Notes: generated by a model not told the origin, from the sequence alone. Shown: positions 1 to 9,743, numbered from the stretch's first letter. The stretch: DNA of 64,000 nt from an uncultured Prevotellaceae bacterium (GCA_946186575.1 CAMHNO010000009.1:1-64000), one strand, 5' to 3'. Numbers and translations: made by a program.

Positions 1-635
<635 letters not shown>

Positions 636-679
636 TTAATATTTTTGTAAATAAATTTTGTTTTTGTCGATTTCAGTTG

Positions 680-710
680 CAAATATAGTCATTAAGTTTC
701 ACATGTCAAA
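680..710 (-). promoter_or_regulatory. Promoter of enolase, Bacteroidetes sigma-70 type
   Basis: Read on the minus strand, TATATTTG (positions 687-680) matches the -7 consensus TAnnTTTG. TTTG at 710-707 is a -33 element 19 bases further upstream. The predicted leader is about 55 bases. This is a motif match only. Confidence 0.6.
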
Positions 711-781
711 ATGTGTGCTGCCTGATGGTTAAAAAAGACAAGACAAACGATTGCCTTGATTGTAGTGGCCATAGCCGGTGC

Positions 782-3700
782 TCAATAGGTGACAACAATG
801 GGAAAAGTGCGGTAGTAGTAAGAATTGCCATCGTTCACTACTGCCACCAGGGTGAAGTAGCCTGGAGTCACGGCGGTGATATCGAGATAAGGAACGCCGT
901 TAGAGTTTACACCTTGTGCAATTGTTGCCACAGCGCTGTTGTGTATGTATCCTGTGAGCCCCGTGGTGACATATTGCGAAGTGTTTTGGTTGACACACAT
1001 CACCCTTGTGGTGGTGCCCTGCTTCATGCTGTTGCTGATGTTGCTATTGCCTTGCTGCACAAACTTGTAGGCCATGCTGCTGCTCGACCCATTGAGTATG
1101 AACTCATAGATTACTGTGACGTCGGTGGCCGTGATTGTGCCGTCGTGGTTGACGTCGAGGTGTCCCACAAGTTCGCCATCGAAGTCGCCCAGCAGAACCG
1201 ACATAATGATAGTGACATCGAGCGAGTTAATCACTTTGTCGCCATTAACGTCGGGGCCGTCAACGAGGTAGCTGCTGCGATTGATGCTTGCTGCGCTGTT
1301 CCACGGTGCCTGCTGCTGGTAGCTGCTGGGTTGTGGCACATAGAGGTGTAGCGAGTTCAGGCTCGACGAGCCGAACAACTGGTTGTCGGCATCGCTGGGT
1401 GGAGTGTCGTTGTACAGCCACAGCTCAGTCAGAGCACTACAACCCTTGAACGCCTTGGTGCCCAAGCTCTCGAGTGGTGCTGAGAATACCACCTGGTTGA
1501 GTGCTGTGCAGTATTCAAATGCTCTATCGCCCACGTGGGTCAAGTTCAGCCCCAAGGCGGCACTACCGAGCGAGCCACATCCCTTGAACGCCTTGCTGCC
1601 AATGCTCTTGAGCATGCCGTGTGCAAAGGGGAACGCCCTAAGGTTGGAGCAGTTGAGGAATGCTTCATCGCCTATCTGATTCAGGCGTTCGCCACCGTTG
1701 AAGTCTTTGAGCGACGTGCAGCCCAGGAAAGCTCTGTTGCCAATTATGTTCACGTTTTTAGCATTGTAGATGTGTCTCAGGGCCGAGCATCCCTCCATGG
1801 CTCCATCGCCCAGTTGCTTGAGGGCTGTGCTGACGGTAACCGATGTGAGGCTCGAGTTCCATGCCATTGCTTGCGGCATGACGGTTTCTACCGTAGGTGG
1901 CATTGTGAACTGCTGCTGAGTGATGAATTGCGGGTAGAAGCAGAGCACGCTGCCGGGCTTGTTGTAGAGCACATCGCCTTCGATCTTGAAATAGGGGTTG
2001 TGCTGGGTGAGTGCGATGTGTTGCAGGTTGTTCATTGCGGCCAGTGGGTTGATGCCGCCATCAGTGTCGATGACGGCAAGGCTGTCGGCCTGTATGTCGA
2101 GCCTGAGCACTCGTGGGGCCACTTGCTGTGTGCTGTTGCTGCTCAGAGTTGTGACATAGTAGGTGTAGTCGCTCATGGTCACTTGCGATGGTATTGTCAG
2201 GAGTCCATTGTCGTCCACCGCATTGTCGTGCATGCTCACGATGCCTACGCCGGTGTTGCTGCTGTTCCAATCGTAGGCAAACTGCTGGTCTTGTATGACG
2301 TGTGGCAGCTCTTCCACATTCTTGAATCCTTGCCAGGCTGTGAGGGCTTGGTAGCGCTGCATTGTGCCCACTGGCACTTGCAGAGTGGCACGAGCTTTGA
2401 CAGCGGCGGTAAATCCTGCTGTGGTTTCGTCGCTCGGGTTGAGGTTGCGATAGTTGAACTTCTCGATGTTTGTGCCCTCAAAGCAGTTGTTGCCAAAAGT
2501 GGTGGTGGTTGCCGGAATGGCCAAGTGTTTGAGGTGAATGGCTCCCTGCATGGCATTGTCGGCGATGATGGTCACACCGCTGGGAATGTAATAATCCTCG
2601 CTGGGCTTGCTCATGGGGTAGATAATCATCTTGTGCATGTATCCTATTTCGTCGCTCTCGAAGTCTTCGCCAAATTTGCGTTCGAAGAGAACCCCTTCGA
2701 CATCGGCATAATGGCTGCATCGTGGGTCAACGTTGATGCTCTCGAGTGCAGGGCATTGGGCGAAAGCGTCGGGGGCGATGGCGGCCATTGAGCGCGGCAG
2801 CCCTATGGTTCTCAGGTTTGAGCATCGTGCAAAAGCGTTGCTCTGCAGTGTGTTCACCCCCAATGTGAGGTTGACGTCCTCGAGTGAGCTGCAGTCCTCG
2901 AATGCTGCGGTGGTTATCACCTGCAGTGTGCTGGGCACTTGCACGGTGGTGAGGCTAATGCACTGGGCAAAGGCTCGCTCGCCCATGGTGGCCACTCCCT
3001 CGCCCAGCTTGGCGGTGGTAAGTTGCTGGCAGCCGGCAAAGGCCTCGGCCCCTATGTGCTTGAGGTTGCGTGAGCCAGAGGTGTCGAGAGTCTTGACAGG
3101 CTTGCCCTTGAAGGCCTGTGGTGCAATTGCGCTCACTGTCATGATGCTGCCGTCAAAGTCGGTGATGGTGCTTCTGACTATCACATCCTCTTTGTTGGGG
3201 TCAAGGCATTTAGTGAGCGTGACGGTGGTCGTACCAGGGTTCTTGAGATAGGTGTAATTATCGTTGTCGAAGAAGGAGAATAGCAGCTCCATAATGGTGT
3301 ATTGGCGCCATCCCTGTGCGGTAGCGTAGAGGTCTTTGGTCTCACCAGGAGTGCCCGACGACGGCACATACACAATCACGCTCTCCTCAAGCCCGAAAGG
3401 GTCGCCCGTGAGCTTGAGCGGTGTGGCACTGGTCAGGGTAATGTTGCTCAATGCGGTGCAGCCGTCGAAGATTGCCGTGCCCATTGTCTGAATGTCGCCT
3501 GGCAGTCTCATGCTCTCGAGCGCAGGGCATTGTGCAAACGCCCTGGTGCCCAAGCTTGCAATGCCGCCTCGTCCGTCAAGGTTCTGCGCCGAGGGCCATT
3601 TCACTCGCATTAACTGTGAGCATTGCAAAAATGCTCCGGCTCCTATTTCTATCGGAGCTGAGTTGTTGCAAGTGACGGTCTTGAGGCTGGTGCATCGTGC

Positions 3701-4114
3701 AAAGGCATAGTCGCCAATGGCGGTCACTGCCGCCGTTATCTCGACTTGCGTGAGCGACGTGCAGTCCAGAAATGCCCTGTTGCCTATGGTTTTCACCCTC
3801 TCGCCAAGCGTCACCGCCTTCAGGGCATTGCAGCCGGCGAAGGCGCGGTCGCCGATTGCCGTCACCTCGAGTGAGCGTCCCTCGTGTGTTACGGTGCCTG
3901 GAACGACCACGTTGCCGCTATAGGGGACGTCGCCGCTTGTCACCTGTGCTGTGCCAGTCACGCTCATTATGTTGTAGTACAAACCACCAGCTGCGAAGTC
4001 GTAGGCTTGGCAGGTGTTGTGCCACGCGATTGTCATGCCCATGGCCATGAGACTGGCAAGCAGCCACTGCTTGAGTTTCGGGGTTTTGAGTTTTTGAGTT
4101 TTTGAGTTTTGCAT
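782..4114 (-). CDS. BspA-like leucine-rich-repeat surface protein with dockerin-type repeats
   Basis: A 1110-residue exported protein. Residues 1 to about 37 form a signal peptide with an unusually long basic n-region, a hydrophobic core LLASLMAMGMTIAW and a CQA end. Much of the remainder consists of Treponema/BspA-type LRRs of about 23 residues (pattern AFxxCxxLxxVxLPxxVxxIGxxAF) in at least three blocks separated by non-repeat beta-rich segments. At about residues 950-1010 lies a doublet resembling type I dockerin (DVNGDKVINSLDVT and DVNHDGTITATDVT), followed by about 95 residues that look like an Ig-like beta domain. BspA-family proteins act in adhesion; the ligand here is unknown. An 8-base tandem repeat lies in the first codons. 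The same LRR-dockerin design recurs at 50391-53750. Confidence 0.85.
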   Translation of the reverse strand: MQNSKTQKLKTPKLKQWLLASLMAMGMTIAWHNTCQAYDFAAGGLYYNIMSVTGTAQVTSGDVPYSGNVVVPGTVTHEGRSLEVTAIGDRAFAGCNALKAVTLGERVKTIGNRAFLDCTSLTQVEITAAVTAIGDYAFARCTSLKTVTCNNSAPIEIGAGAFLQCSQLMRVKWPSAQNLDGRGGIASLGTRAFAQCPALESMRLPGDIQTMGTAIFDGCTALSNITLTSATPLKLTGDPFGLEESVIVYVPSSGTPGETKDLYATAQGWRQYTIMELLFSFFDNDNYTYLKNPGTTTVTLTKCLDPNKEDVIVRSTITDFDGSIMTVSAIAPQAFKGKPVKTLDTSGSRNLKHIGAEAFAGCQQLTTAKLGEGVATMGERAFAQCISLTTVQVPSTLQVITTAAFEDCSSLEDVNLTLGVNTLQSNAFARCSNLRTIGLPRSMAAIAPDAFAQCPALESINVDPRCSHYADVEGVLFERKFGEDFESDEIGYMHKMIIYPMSKPSEDYYIPSGVTIIADNAMQGAIHLKHLAIPATTTTFGNNCFEGTNIEKFNYRNLNPSDETTAGFTAAVKARATLQVPVGTMQRYQALTAWQGFKNVEELPHVIQDQQFAYDWNSSNTGVGIVSMHDNAVDDNGLLTIPSQVTMSDYTYYVTTLSSNSTQQVAPRVLRLDIQADSLAVIDTDGGINPLAAMNNLQHIALTQHNPYFKIEGDVLYNKPGSVLCFYPQFITQQQFTMPPTVETVMPQAMAWNSSLTSVTVSTALKQLGDGAMEGCSALRHIYNAKNVNIIGNRAFLGCTSLKDFNGGERLNQIGDEAFLNCSNLRAFPFAHGMLKSIGSKAFKGCGSLGSAALGLNLTHVGDRAFEYCTALNQVVFSAPLESLGTKAFKGCSALTELWLYNDTPPSDADNQLFGSSSLNSLHLYVPQPSSYQQQAPWNSAASINRSSYLVDGPDVNGDKVINSLDVTIIMSVLLGDFDGELVGHLDVNHDGTITATDVTVIYEFILNGSSSSMAYKFVQQGNSNISNSMKQGTTTRVMCVNQNTSQYVTTGLTGYIHNSAVATIAQGVNSNGVPYLDITAVTPGYFTLVAVVNDGNSYYYRTFPIVVTY
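4084..4110 (-). repeat. Octamer tandem repeat inside the first codons of the LRR protein
   Basis: On the coding strand the unit CTCAAAAA occurs about 3.3 times directly after the start codon (ATG at 4114-4112), encoding the SKTQKLK stretch of the signal-peptide n-region. The unit length is not a multiple of three, so gain or loss of a copy would shift the reading frame. Confidence 0.85.
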
Positions 4115-4151
4115 TATAAGTTGCTAATTTATGTCTTGCGAGCATTAAGTT

Positions 4152-4179
4152 GTGCATTGTGCATTATGCATTATATATT
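4152..4179. repeat. Degenerate heptamer tandem repeat between divergent genes
   Basis: Four consecutive 7-base units are seen: GTGCATT, GTGCATT, ATGCATT, ATATATT. They lie in the 169-base gap between the LRR gene and the Nudix gene. Related units reappear inverted at the 3' end of the Nudix gene (4677-4704) and elsewhere in the window. Confidence 0.75.
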
Positions 4180-4283
4180 AACGTGTTAAAGACAAATAAA
4201 TTATTTTGCCGCTTTTCTTTTTTTGGAAAAAAGCTGTCAAGTGTGTAATTTTGTATGTTTCAAACAATAATAGGCAAAAAAAC

Positions 4284-4709
4284 ATGAAGGCGCAAATGAA
4301 AAACGTGGAAGTGGTGGCTGCCATTGTCGTTGACGAAAAAGGGAGGGTGCTTGCAACCCAACGCGGATATGGCGACATGAAGGACGGCTGGGAGTTGCCA
4401 GGTGGCAAGATAGAGCCTGGCGAGGAGCCACAGGCGGCACTTCGCCGCGAGATAATGGAAGAGTTGGCAATGGACATCGAGGTGGGAGAGAGGTTGTGCA
4501 CTGTGCAGTGGGACTATCCTCAGTTCCACCTGACCATGCATTGCTACTGGTGCCGCCAGCGCGAGGGCGGCAGCGGTCCCGTGCTGCTCGAGCATGAGGC
4601 GAGCCGGTGGCTTGCCCAGGGCGAGCTGTGGAGCGTTGACTGGCTTCCTGCCGACAGGGTAGCTGCCCGGGCCATTCACAATGCACAATGTATAGTTCAG
4701 AATGCGTAA
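4284..4709 (+). CDS. Nudix hydrolase, MutT/8-oxo-dGTP diphosphatase type
   Basis: A small 141-residue cytoplasmic hydrolase of nucleoside diphosphate derivatives. The MutT-like N-terminus (VEVVAAIVVDEKGRVLATQR) suggests cleaning of oxidised dGTP. The Nudix box runs from GGKIEPGE to REIMEELAM; the usual glycine after EEx is alanine here. The ATG at 4284 is chosen because the longer frame begins at a TTG and adds an unrelated phenylalanine-rich leader. The last 11 residues (IHNAQCIVQNA) are encoded by a heptamer repeat of the kind usually found between genes here, so the C-terminus appears to have been extended by repeat DNA. The specific substrate is not established. Confidence 0.85.
   Translation: MKAQMKNVEVVAAIVVDEKGRVLATQRGYGDMKDGWELPGGKIEPGEEPQAALRREIMEELAMDIEVGERLCTVQWDYPQFHLTMHCYWCRQREGGSGPVLLEHEASRWLAQGELWSVDWLPADRVAARAIHNAQCIVQNA
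4677..4704 (+). repeat. Heptamer repeat read as the C-terminus of the Nudix protein
   Basis: Four 7-base units in a row (CACAATG, CACAATG, TATAGTT, CAGAATG) lie inside the last codons, three bases before the stop. They resemble the reverse complement of the heptamers at 4152-4179, so the two repeats bracket the gene in opposite orientation. Confidence 0.75.
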
Positions 4710-4810
4710 CATTAACACTTTGTTTAAAAAATATCAGGAAAAATTTGGAAAAGTCGATGAATTGCAATAATTTTGGAGCTGATACTTGAGAATGCTAAAT
4801 TTGGATAAAT

Positions 4811-4880
4811 TAGGCTGCGTCTCGGAAAAACTCAAATATATTTGGTTTTTTCTCTCGACTTGCACTAATTTTAATGCAGA
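4811..4880 (+). repeat. Probable dispersed Bacteroidetes intergenic element
   Basis: This lies within the 259-base gap 4710-4968. It has a GCTGCGTCTCGG head, a run with ATATATTTGGTTTTTTC, then CTCTCGACTTGCACTAAT. From memory, near-identical segments occur in many Bacteroides/Prevotella intergenic regions, where the antisense strand is often mis-annotated as a short protein containing VQVERK. Here the antisense strand indeed reads KLVQVERKNQIYLSFSETQPN. It may contribute promoter function for the downstream gene. The rest of the gap is AT-rich with nothing else recognised. Confidence 0.5.
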
Positions 4881-4968
4881 ACTCAAAAACACAATGTAGC
4901 CAACGAAGAACACTAACAATCATAAAATTTAGAATTAACTTTTTGTGTAACTAAAAACCTAAGCATTC

Positions 4969-5871
4969 ATGAAAAAAGTTTTATTAGCTTTAGCATTGTG
5001 CGCGTCGTTTGGAGCGACAGCACAGCTGGTGAGTGTGGCCTCGGTCGATAAGGTCGACATTGCCCAGGGCACCAGTGTGAGCAAGGTTGCGGCCATCAGT
5101 CCACAGGGCGACTACATCCTGGTGACTACCGACTACAACCGTGGCCTCACTAAAGTTGACCTGGCCACAGGCAGCTCGCAGGTTATCAGTCAAGCCCAAG
5201 GAGCTGGACACGATGTGCACATCTCGAGCGATGGCACCACCGTGGTCTATCGTGAGAAATCGACCAAGGACCGCATGCAGATGACCTCGGTCAAGAGCAA
5301 GAATCTGGCAACTGGAGCCGAGCGGCAGCTCGTGGAACCTGCCCGCACTGTGCAGGCAGTGGCCATCGATGGCAACACTGCGGTGACCATCGAAGGTGGC
5401 AAGCTGCAGCAGCAGTCGCTCGTGGGCGGCCAGGCACGGGTGAGCGCCCCCGTGCTCTCGAGCGAGAATTTCCAGCTCATGATCACCCAGGATGGCAACA
5501 AGCGCGAGTTCATGCCCTTAGGCAAGCAGTACCGCTACATTTGGGCATCGATGAGCCCTGATGCCGGCAAGGTGCTGTTTGTGTGCAGCGGCAAGGGAGC
5601 TTATGTGTGCAACACCGATGGCACTGGCCTGCGCTGGCTGGGCCGCTATCAGGCTCCCAAGTGGATGAACAACGAGCTCGTTGTGGCCATGGACTGCACC
5701 GACGATGGCGAGGTGTTCACCTCGAGCCAGATTGTTGTGCTCGACCTTAATGGCACCAAGCAGGTGCTCACCGGCGACGATGTGATTGCCATGTATCCAC
5801 TGCCTGCCACTGGCAAGATTGCTTTTTCTACCCCCACCGGCGAGGCGTTTATTATTAACCTTAACAAGTAA
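4969..5871 (+). CDS. Secreted WD40/TolB-like beta-propeller protein
   Basis: A 300-residue protein with a clear signal peptide (MKKVLLALALCASFGATAQ). The remainder has repeated beta-strand blades of the PD40/TolB kind, for example ISPQGDYILVTTD, ISSDGTTVVYREK and MSPDAGKVLFVCSG, each with the S-P-D/Q-G turn typical of such propellers. No catalytic motif was recognised, so a binding or scaffold role in the periplasm is likely. It lies only 15 bases upstream of the large amidase-like gene and is almost certainly co-transcribed with it. The two may work together on peptidoglycan, but that is inference from position. Confidence 0.75.
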   Translation: MKKVLLALALCASFGATAQLVSVASVDKVDIAQGTSVSKVAAISPQGDYILVTTDYNRGLTKVDLATGSSQVISQAQGAGHDVHISSDGTTVVYREKSTKDRMQMTSVKSKNLATGAERQLVEPARTVQAVAIDGNTAVTIEGGKLQQQSLVGGQARVSAPVLSSENFQLMITQDGNKREFMPLGKQYRYIWASMSPDAGKVLFVCSGKGAYVCNTDGTGLRWLGRYQAPKWMNNELVVAMDCTDDGEVFTSSQIVVLDLNGTKQVLTGDDVIAMYPLPATGKIAFSTPTGEAFIINLNK

Positions 5872-5877
5872 AGGAGG
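5871..5877 (+). promoter_or_regulatory. Strong Shine-Dalgarno sequence before the amidase gene
   Basis: AAGGAGG starts in the stop codon of the propeller gene and ends 9 bases before the ATG at 5887. Perfect Shine-Dalgarno sequences are uncommon in Bacteroidetes, so this supports the chosen start and suggests strong or coupled translation. Confidence 0.7.
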
Positions 5878-5886
5878 AGCTACATT

Positions 5887-8800
5887 ATGAAAAAGACATT
5901 ACTATTGCTGGCATCGGCCGTGGTGGTTAGTGTGTGCATGCAGGCGCAGACTGCCGACGAGTTCCGCATTTATTTGAATCCAGGCCACGGTAGCTATGGC
6001 GCCAACGACCGCCCTATGAAGACCATTGGGCACCCCAACACCGGTGTGCTCAACCCTGAGGGCACTACTTGGCTCGATACCGACACATTAGGCTTCTACG
6101 AAGGGCGCGGCACCCTGCCACGTGCCTTTGCCATAAGGAATTATCTTGAGAGTGTGGGTGTCAAGAGCGAGAATATCGTGCTCTCGCGCGAGGCCAACGG
6201 CCCCTGGCCCTACACAACACCCAACAGTGAGTATGACCCCGATGCAATCTTCAACAAGAACCTTGCCGAAATATGCGAGGAAGTGGAAGAGGGCAACTTC
6301 GACATGTTCATCTCGTCGCACTCCAATGCCGCTACCGACGGTACTACCACCAACTATCCGCTGTTTCTGTATCGCGGCTACGACACAGGCACCACCGGCG
6401 AGGCGGGCTACAACGGCCCAGGTGTGGAGGGCAGCGACGACATGGCTCGCACGGTGTGGCCCTATCACTACATGGGCGAGATTGAGCCGCAAAGCCACTA
6501 CAGCATGACCAACATGAACGTGCGTGGCGACATTAGCTTCTATGGCAGCTATAGCACCGCCACCCGCAACAACGGCAAGCAGTACAGTGGCTACTTGGGC
6601 GTGCTCAAGCATGGTGTGCCAGGCTATCTGCTCGAGGGCTTCTTCCACACCTATCAGCCCGCACGCCACCGTGCTCTGAACTTCGACTACGACCGCTTGG
6701 AGGGCATACGCGAGGCTCGCGGTGTTGCCGCCTACTGGGGCTTCGGCCTCAATGGCAAGGGCGAGATTGCCGGTACGGTCAAGGACCTGCACGAGAAAAT
6801 CGTGAACAACCTCTACAACTATGCCTACGGCAGCGACGACCAGTGGCTGCCCCTGAATGGTGCCAAGGTGATTTTGAAAAAGGATGGAGCCGAGGTGGCC
6901 ACCTACGACGTGGACAACGAGTGGAACGGCTTTTACGCATTCTTCAACCTTGAGCCAGGCAACTACACCCTCGAGGCCACCCTCGACGAGTACAAGCCAC
7001 TCGAGGAGCCCATAGCTGTTACTGTTACTGCCAACCAGACGAGTTTCTCCTTCATCAAGCTCGAGAATGAGAGCTACGTGCCCGAAGAGGAAGTGTTTGC
7101 CAACTATCCCGACCCCGTTCAGCCTGGCTACTTGAAGCTCGCAGGTGAATATGTGTTCGGACAGGACAACGGCACCACCTACGACGGCGTGCTGGGCAAC
7201 GTGGCGCAGATGCTGCAGTATGGCGACTCGACCATCGTGCTCTCGCACGAGGGCACTCTGGCTCACCTCTACATTGTGGACAACGGCACCAAGCAGATTG
7301 TCAAGGAGTTGAGCACGGCAGGCGTCTTCACTATGGAGGGTAATCCTGGCTTCTACAACCAGATAGGCTCCATTGCTTTGAGTGCCGACCGCAAGCTCGT
7401 GGGTGTTACTGCTGTGCGCAACTCGTTTGCCGACGGCAACGTGCCTGCCGGCTACCAGCGCGGCACCATGCATGCCTACTACTGGAACGACTTTGATGCC
7501 GACCCCACCGACTGGTTCTCGAGCCAGTACTCGAGCAACTGGTATAATGCCGACCTGGGATTTGGCCTGGCAGTGAGTGGTCCTATCAAGGACTGCCTCG
7601 TGTGTGTGCCGGCTCCCACCAGCGGCTCGAGCCGTGGTGTGCGTCCAGCCTTCTTTGCTGTTCAGGACGGCAGCTTAGTGAGCACCTCACGTGCCAACGC
7701 TCAAGCCACTCTCACTATGGGCAAACTGGGCGACCCACTGGCCACTGAGGGTAACGCCGACGATTATCCGGTAGAGAGCTATGGCTGCCTCAAGGTGGCA
7801 GTGTCGCCGTTCAACGACCATGCCTTTGTCATGGGCGGTTCTAATACTGGCGAAATCTATGAGTTTGAGGTTACTGCCGACGGCCAAGTGCCCAGCAGCT
7901 ACAACGTGTTCAACGCCGATGCCGACGTTCTGGGCAACGGATTCCAGTTCTTCAAGTATGCCGGCCACACTATCATGGTGGCTCCATACGGTGCTGCCAA
8001 CGACGTGAAGGGCATCAAGCTCTATGACGTGACCAATGGCCTGGCAAGCGCCAAGCTTGTGAAGACTATCAACACCGACATTGCCACAGCCAAGGCTATC
8101 ACTGCTGGTGCTGCCCGCTTTGCATGGGCCGGCTCGGCAGTTGACCAAGAAGACATTCACGCCTTCTTGCTGGGCAGCGACGCCAATCTTGTGGTGTTTG
8201 CTACCGACGCCGAGGGCGTGGAGCAACCCAAGGTTAAGGGTATCTATGCCTACGACTTGCGCTATGAGAACAATGGCGACAGCTACACCTTCACCTTCAA
8301 GGCCAACGATGATGCCCGCGAGGCCTATATCACCTTCCGCGACATCAACACCAACGAGGAGCTCTTGACGCTGCCCATCGACGATGTCAAGCATGGCTAC
8401 AACGAAATTACCATTGCAGTTGACCAACTTCCTGCTGCCGACGTGGAGGCTGGCGAGGTTGGCAAGAAGATGCACTGGGAAATCACTCTGGTGGGCGACC
8501 CCATTGCTCGCATCGACCTGCTCAACACTCCCGACGAATGGCATTCGACCACATCGCTCTTCAGCACTGTGGACAATTATCCCGAGAGTGAGTACTTCGG
8601 ACGCATCTATGTGAACGAGCGTGCCGGGCAGCCCAACGAGAATAACGGCCTGTGGATCTACGACCAAGACTGGAACAAGGTCAACAGCACCGTGCTGCGT
8701 GGTGGCATCGACCTGCGCTCGCCTTACCGCGTGGCAGTGGCCCCCGACGGATTTGTGATGCTCGCCGACTGGAGTGATCCAGGTTCTGGTGTCTATGTGA

Positions 8801-9699
8801 TGGATCCCGCTAACCCCGAAGGCCCATTCACTCAGTTCTTCGACGGAACTCGCGACGGCAACGGCCTCTTCACCAACGCCGACGGCGTGGGCATTGGCAG
8901 CTCGTCGACAGGCATTGGCTTCACAGGCAAGGGTGCCGACACTAAGATGTATGCCCACCTTGAAGATCGTGGCGAGGCAATATTCGTCTACAACGTAGGT
9001 CAGCCCGACGGCACTATCGCTCACCTGTGGGGCACTGAGCCCATTGCCACAGGCGTGACCATGGCCAACGGCAACGTGAGCATTGCTGAGGATCCTACCA
9101 ACGGCGGCGTGTGGATTTCGCAAGTGCGTGGTGCTGGCAACAACCAGGCCGGCACACCATCGTTCTGCTACTACTCGCCCGAGGACGGCGTGACCTTCAA
9201 CTCTGGCAGCGACCTGCCCGACCTGAACGGCTCGTTAGGCGCTGGCTTGGCTGTTAGCCCCGACGGCACTGAGCTTGTTGTGAACAATGGCGATGGCGAC
9301 CTTGAATTCTTTAGTGTGGCATGGGATGGCAACACCCCGGTGCTCACTCCCAAGGGATATACCTACACCGCCAGCGTGCGTCGCACCAACGGCACTGGTC
9401 ACACCAATTACATTTACCAGATTCACTACGACTGGGGAGGCAACCTCATTTGCTCGGGCGACAAGATGGGTGTCTACTCAATGCCTACCGACGATAACCG
9501 TCACACCACACCTGCAAAGATGGAGTACATAGTTAAGACAGCTATCAACAGCGTGAACATGGACACCAACAAGAAGGTGGTTTCGGTTAAGTACGTCAAC
9601 GTGGCAGGCATGGAGTCGACCACTCCATTCCAGGGCGTGAACATCGTCGTTACTCGCTACGACGACGGTTCGCAATCGACCACCAAGGTCATCAAGTAA
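5887..9699 (+). CDS. Large secreted N-acetylmuramoyl-L-alanine amidase-like protein with propeller region
   Basis: A 1270-residue exported protein with signal peptide MKKTLLLLASAVVVSVCMQAQ. Residues 25 to about 285 look like an Amidase_3 zinc amidase, which cuts the bond between muramic acid and the stem peptide. Candidate zinc ligands are H34 in NPGHGSYGAN, E72 in FYEGRG and H145 in SSHSN; candidate catalytic acid is E250 in GYLLEGFF. This is followed by a carboxypeptidase-regulatory-like/PEGA beta domain (about 315-390, GAKVILKKDGAEVATYDV). About 850 residues of beta-propeller-like repeats with SPDG/APDG turns follow. The length is several times that of a usual amidase. It forms an operon with the propeller gene just upstream. 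The amidase assignment is good; the role of the long C-terminal part is unknown. Confidence 0.8.
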   Translation: MKKTLLLLASAVVVSVCMQAQTADEFRIYLNPGHGSYGANDRPMKTIGHPNTGVLNPEGTTWLDTDTLGFYEGRGTLPRAFAIRNYLESVGVKSENIVLSREANGPWPYTTPNSEYDPDAIFNKNLAEICEEVEEGNFDMFISSHSNAATDGTTTNYPLFLYRGYDTGTTGEAGYNGPGVEGSDDMARTVWPYHYMGEIEPQSHYSMTNMNVRGDISFYGSYSTATRNNGKQYSGYLGVLKHGVPGYLLEGFFHTYQPARHRALNFDYDRLEGIREARGVAAYWGFGLNGKGEIAGTVKDLHEKIVNNLYNYAYGSDDQWLPLNGAKVILKKDGAEVATYDVDNEWNGFYAFFNLEPGNYTLEATLDEYKPLEEPIAVTVTANQTSFSFIKLENESYVPEEEVFANYPDPVQPGYLKLAGEYVFGQDNGTTYDGVLGNVAQMLQYGDSTIVLSHEGTLAHLYIVDNGTKQIVKELSTAGVFTMEGNPGFYNQIGSIALSADRKLVGVTAVRNSFADGNVPAGYQRGTMHAYYWNDFDADPTDWFSSQYSSNWYNADLGFGLAVSGPIKDCLVCVPAPTSGSSRGVRPAFFAVQDGSLVSTSRANAQATLTMGKLGDPLATEGNADDYPVESYGCLKVAVSPFNDHAFVMGGSNTGEIYEFEVTADGQVPSSYNVFNADADVLGNGFQFFKYAGHTIMVAPYGAANDVKGIKLYDVTNGLASAKLVKTINTDIATAKAITAGAARFAWAGSAVDQEDIHAFLLGSDANLVVFATDAEGVEQPKVKGIYAYDLRYENNGDSYTFTFKANDDAREAYITFRDINTNEELLTLPIDDVKHGYNEITIAVDQLPAADVEAGEVGKKMHWEITLVGDPIARIDLLNTPDEWHSTTSLFSTVDNYPESEYFGRIYVNERAGQPNENNGLWIYDQDWNKVNSTVLRGGIDLRSPYRVAVAPDGFVMLADWSDPGSGVYVMDPANPEGPFTQFFDGTRDGNGLFTNADGVGIGSSSTGIGFTGKGADTKMYAHLEDRGEAIFVYNVGQPDGTIAHLWGTEPIATGVTMANGNVSIAEDPTNGGVWISQVRGAGNNQAGTPSFCYYSPEDGVTFNSGSDLPDLNGSLGAGLAVSPDGTELVVNNGDGDLEFFSVAWDGNTPVLTPKGYTYTASVRRTNGTGHTNYIYQIHYDWGGNLICSGDKMGVYSMPTDDNRHTTPAKMEYIVKTAINSVNMDTNKKVVSVKYVNVAGMESTTPFQGVNIVVTRYDDGSQSTTKVIK

Positions 9700-9743
9700 T
9701 GTCAACGCTATCAGCTTGACTTGACCCTATGGTCAAAACTAAA

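Noticed and set aside
1535..2791. Long open frame antisense to the LRR protein
   Set aside because: It mirrors the codon bias of the LRR gene; the protein shows no signal peptide, domain or homology and overlaps a convincing gene completely.
4734..4919. 61-residue open frame with VQVERK on the minus strand
   Set aside because: Treated as part of a dispersed non-coding element, not a gene; no start signal and the same sequence occurs as mis-annotation elsewhere (from memory).
6088..7473. 461-residue open frame antisense to the amidase
   Set aside because: Rich in His, Val and Ala as expected from the reverse strand of biased codons; the sense frame has clear catalytic motifs.
7687..9123. 478-residue open frame antisense to the propeller part of the amidase-like gene
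   Set aside because: Same composition artefact; no recognisable features.
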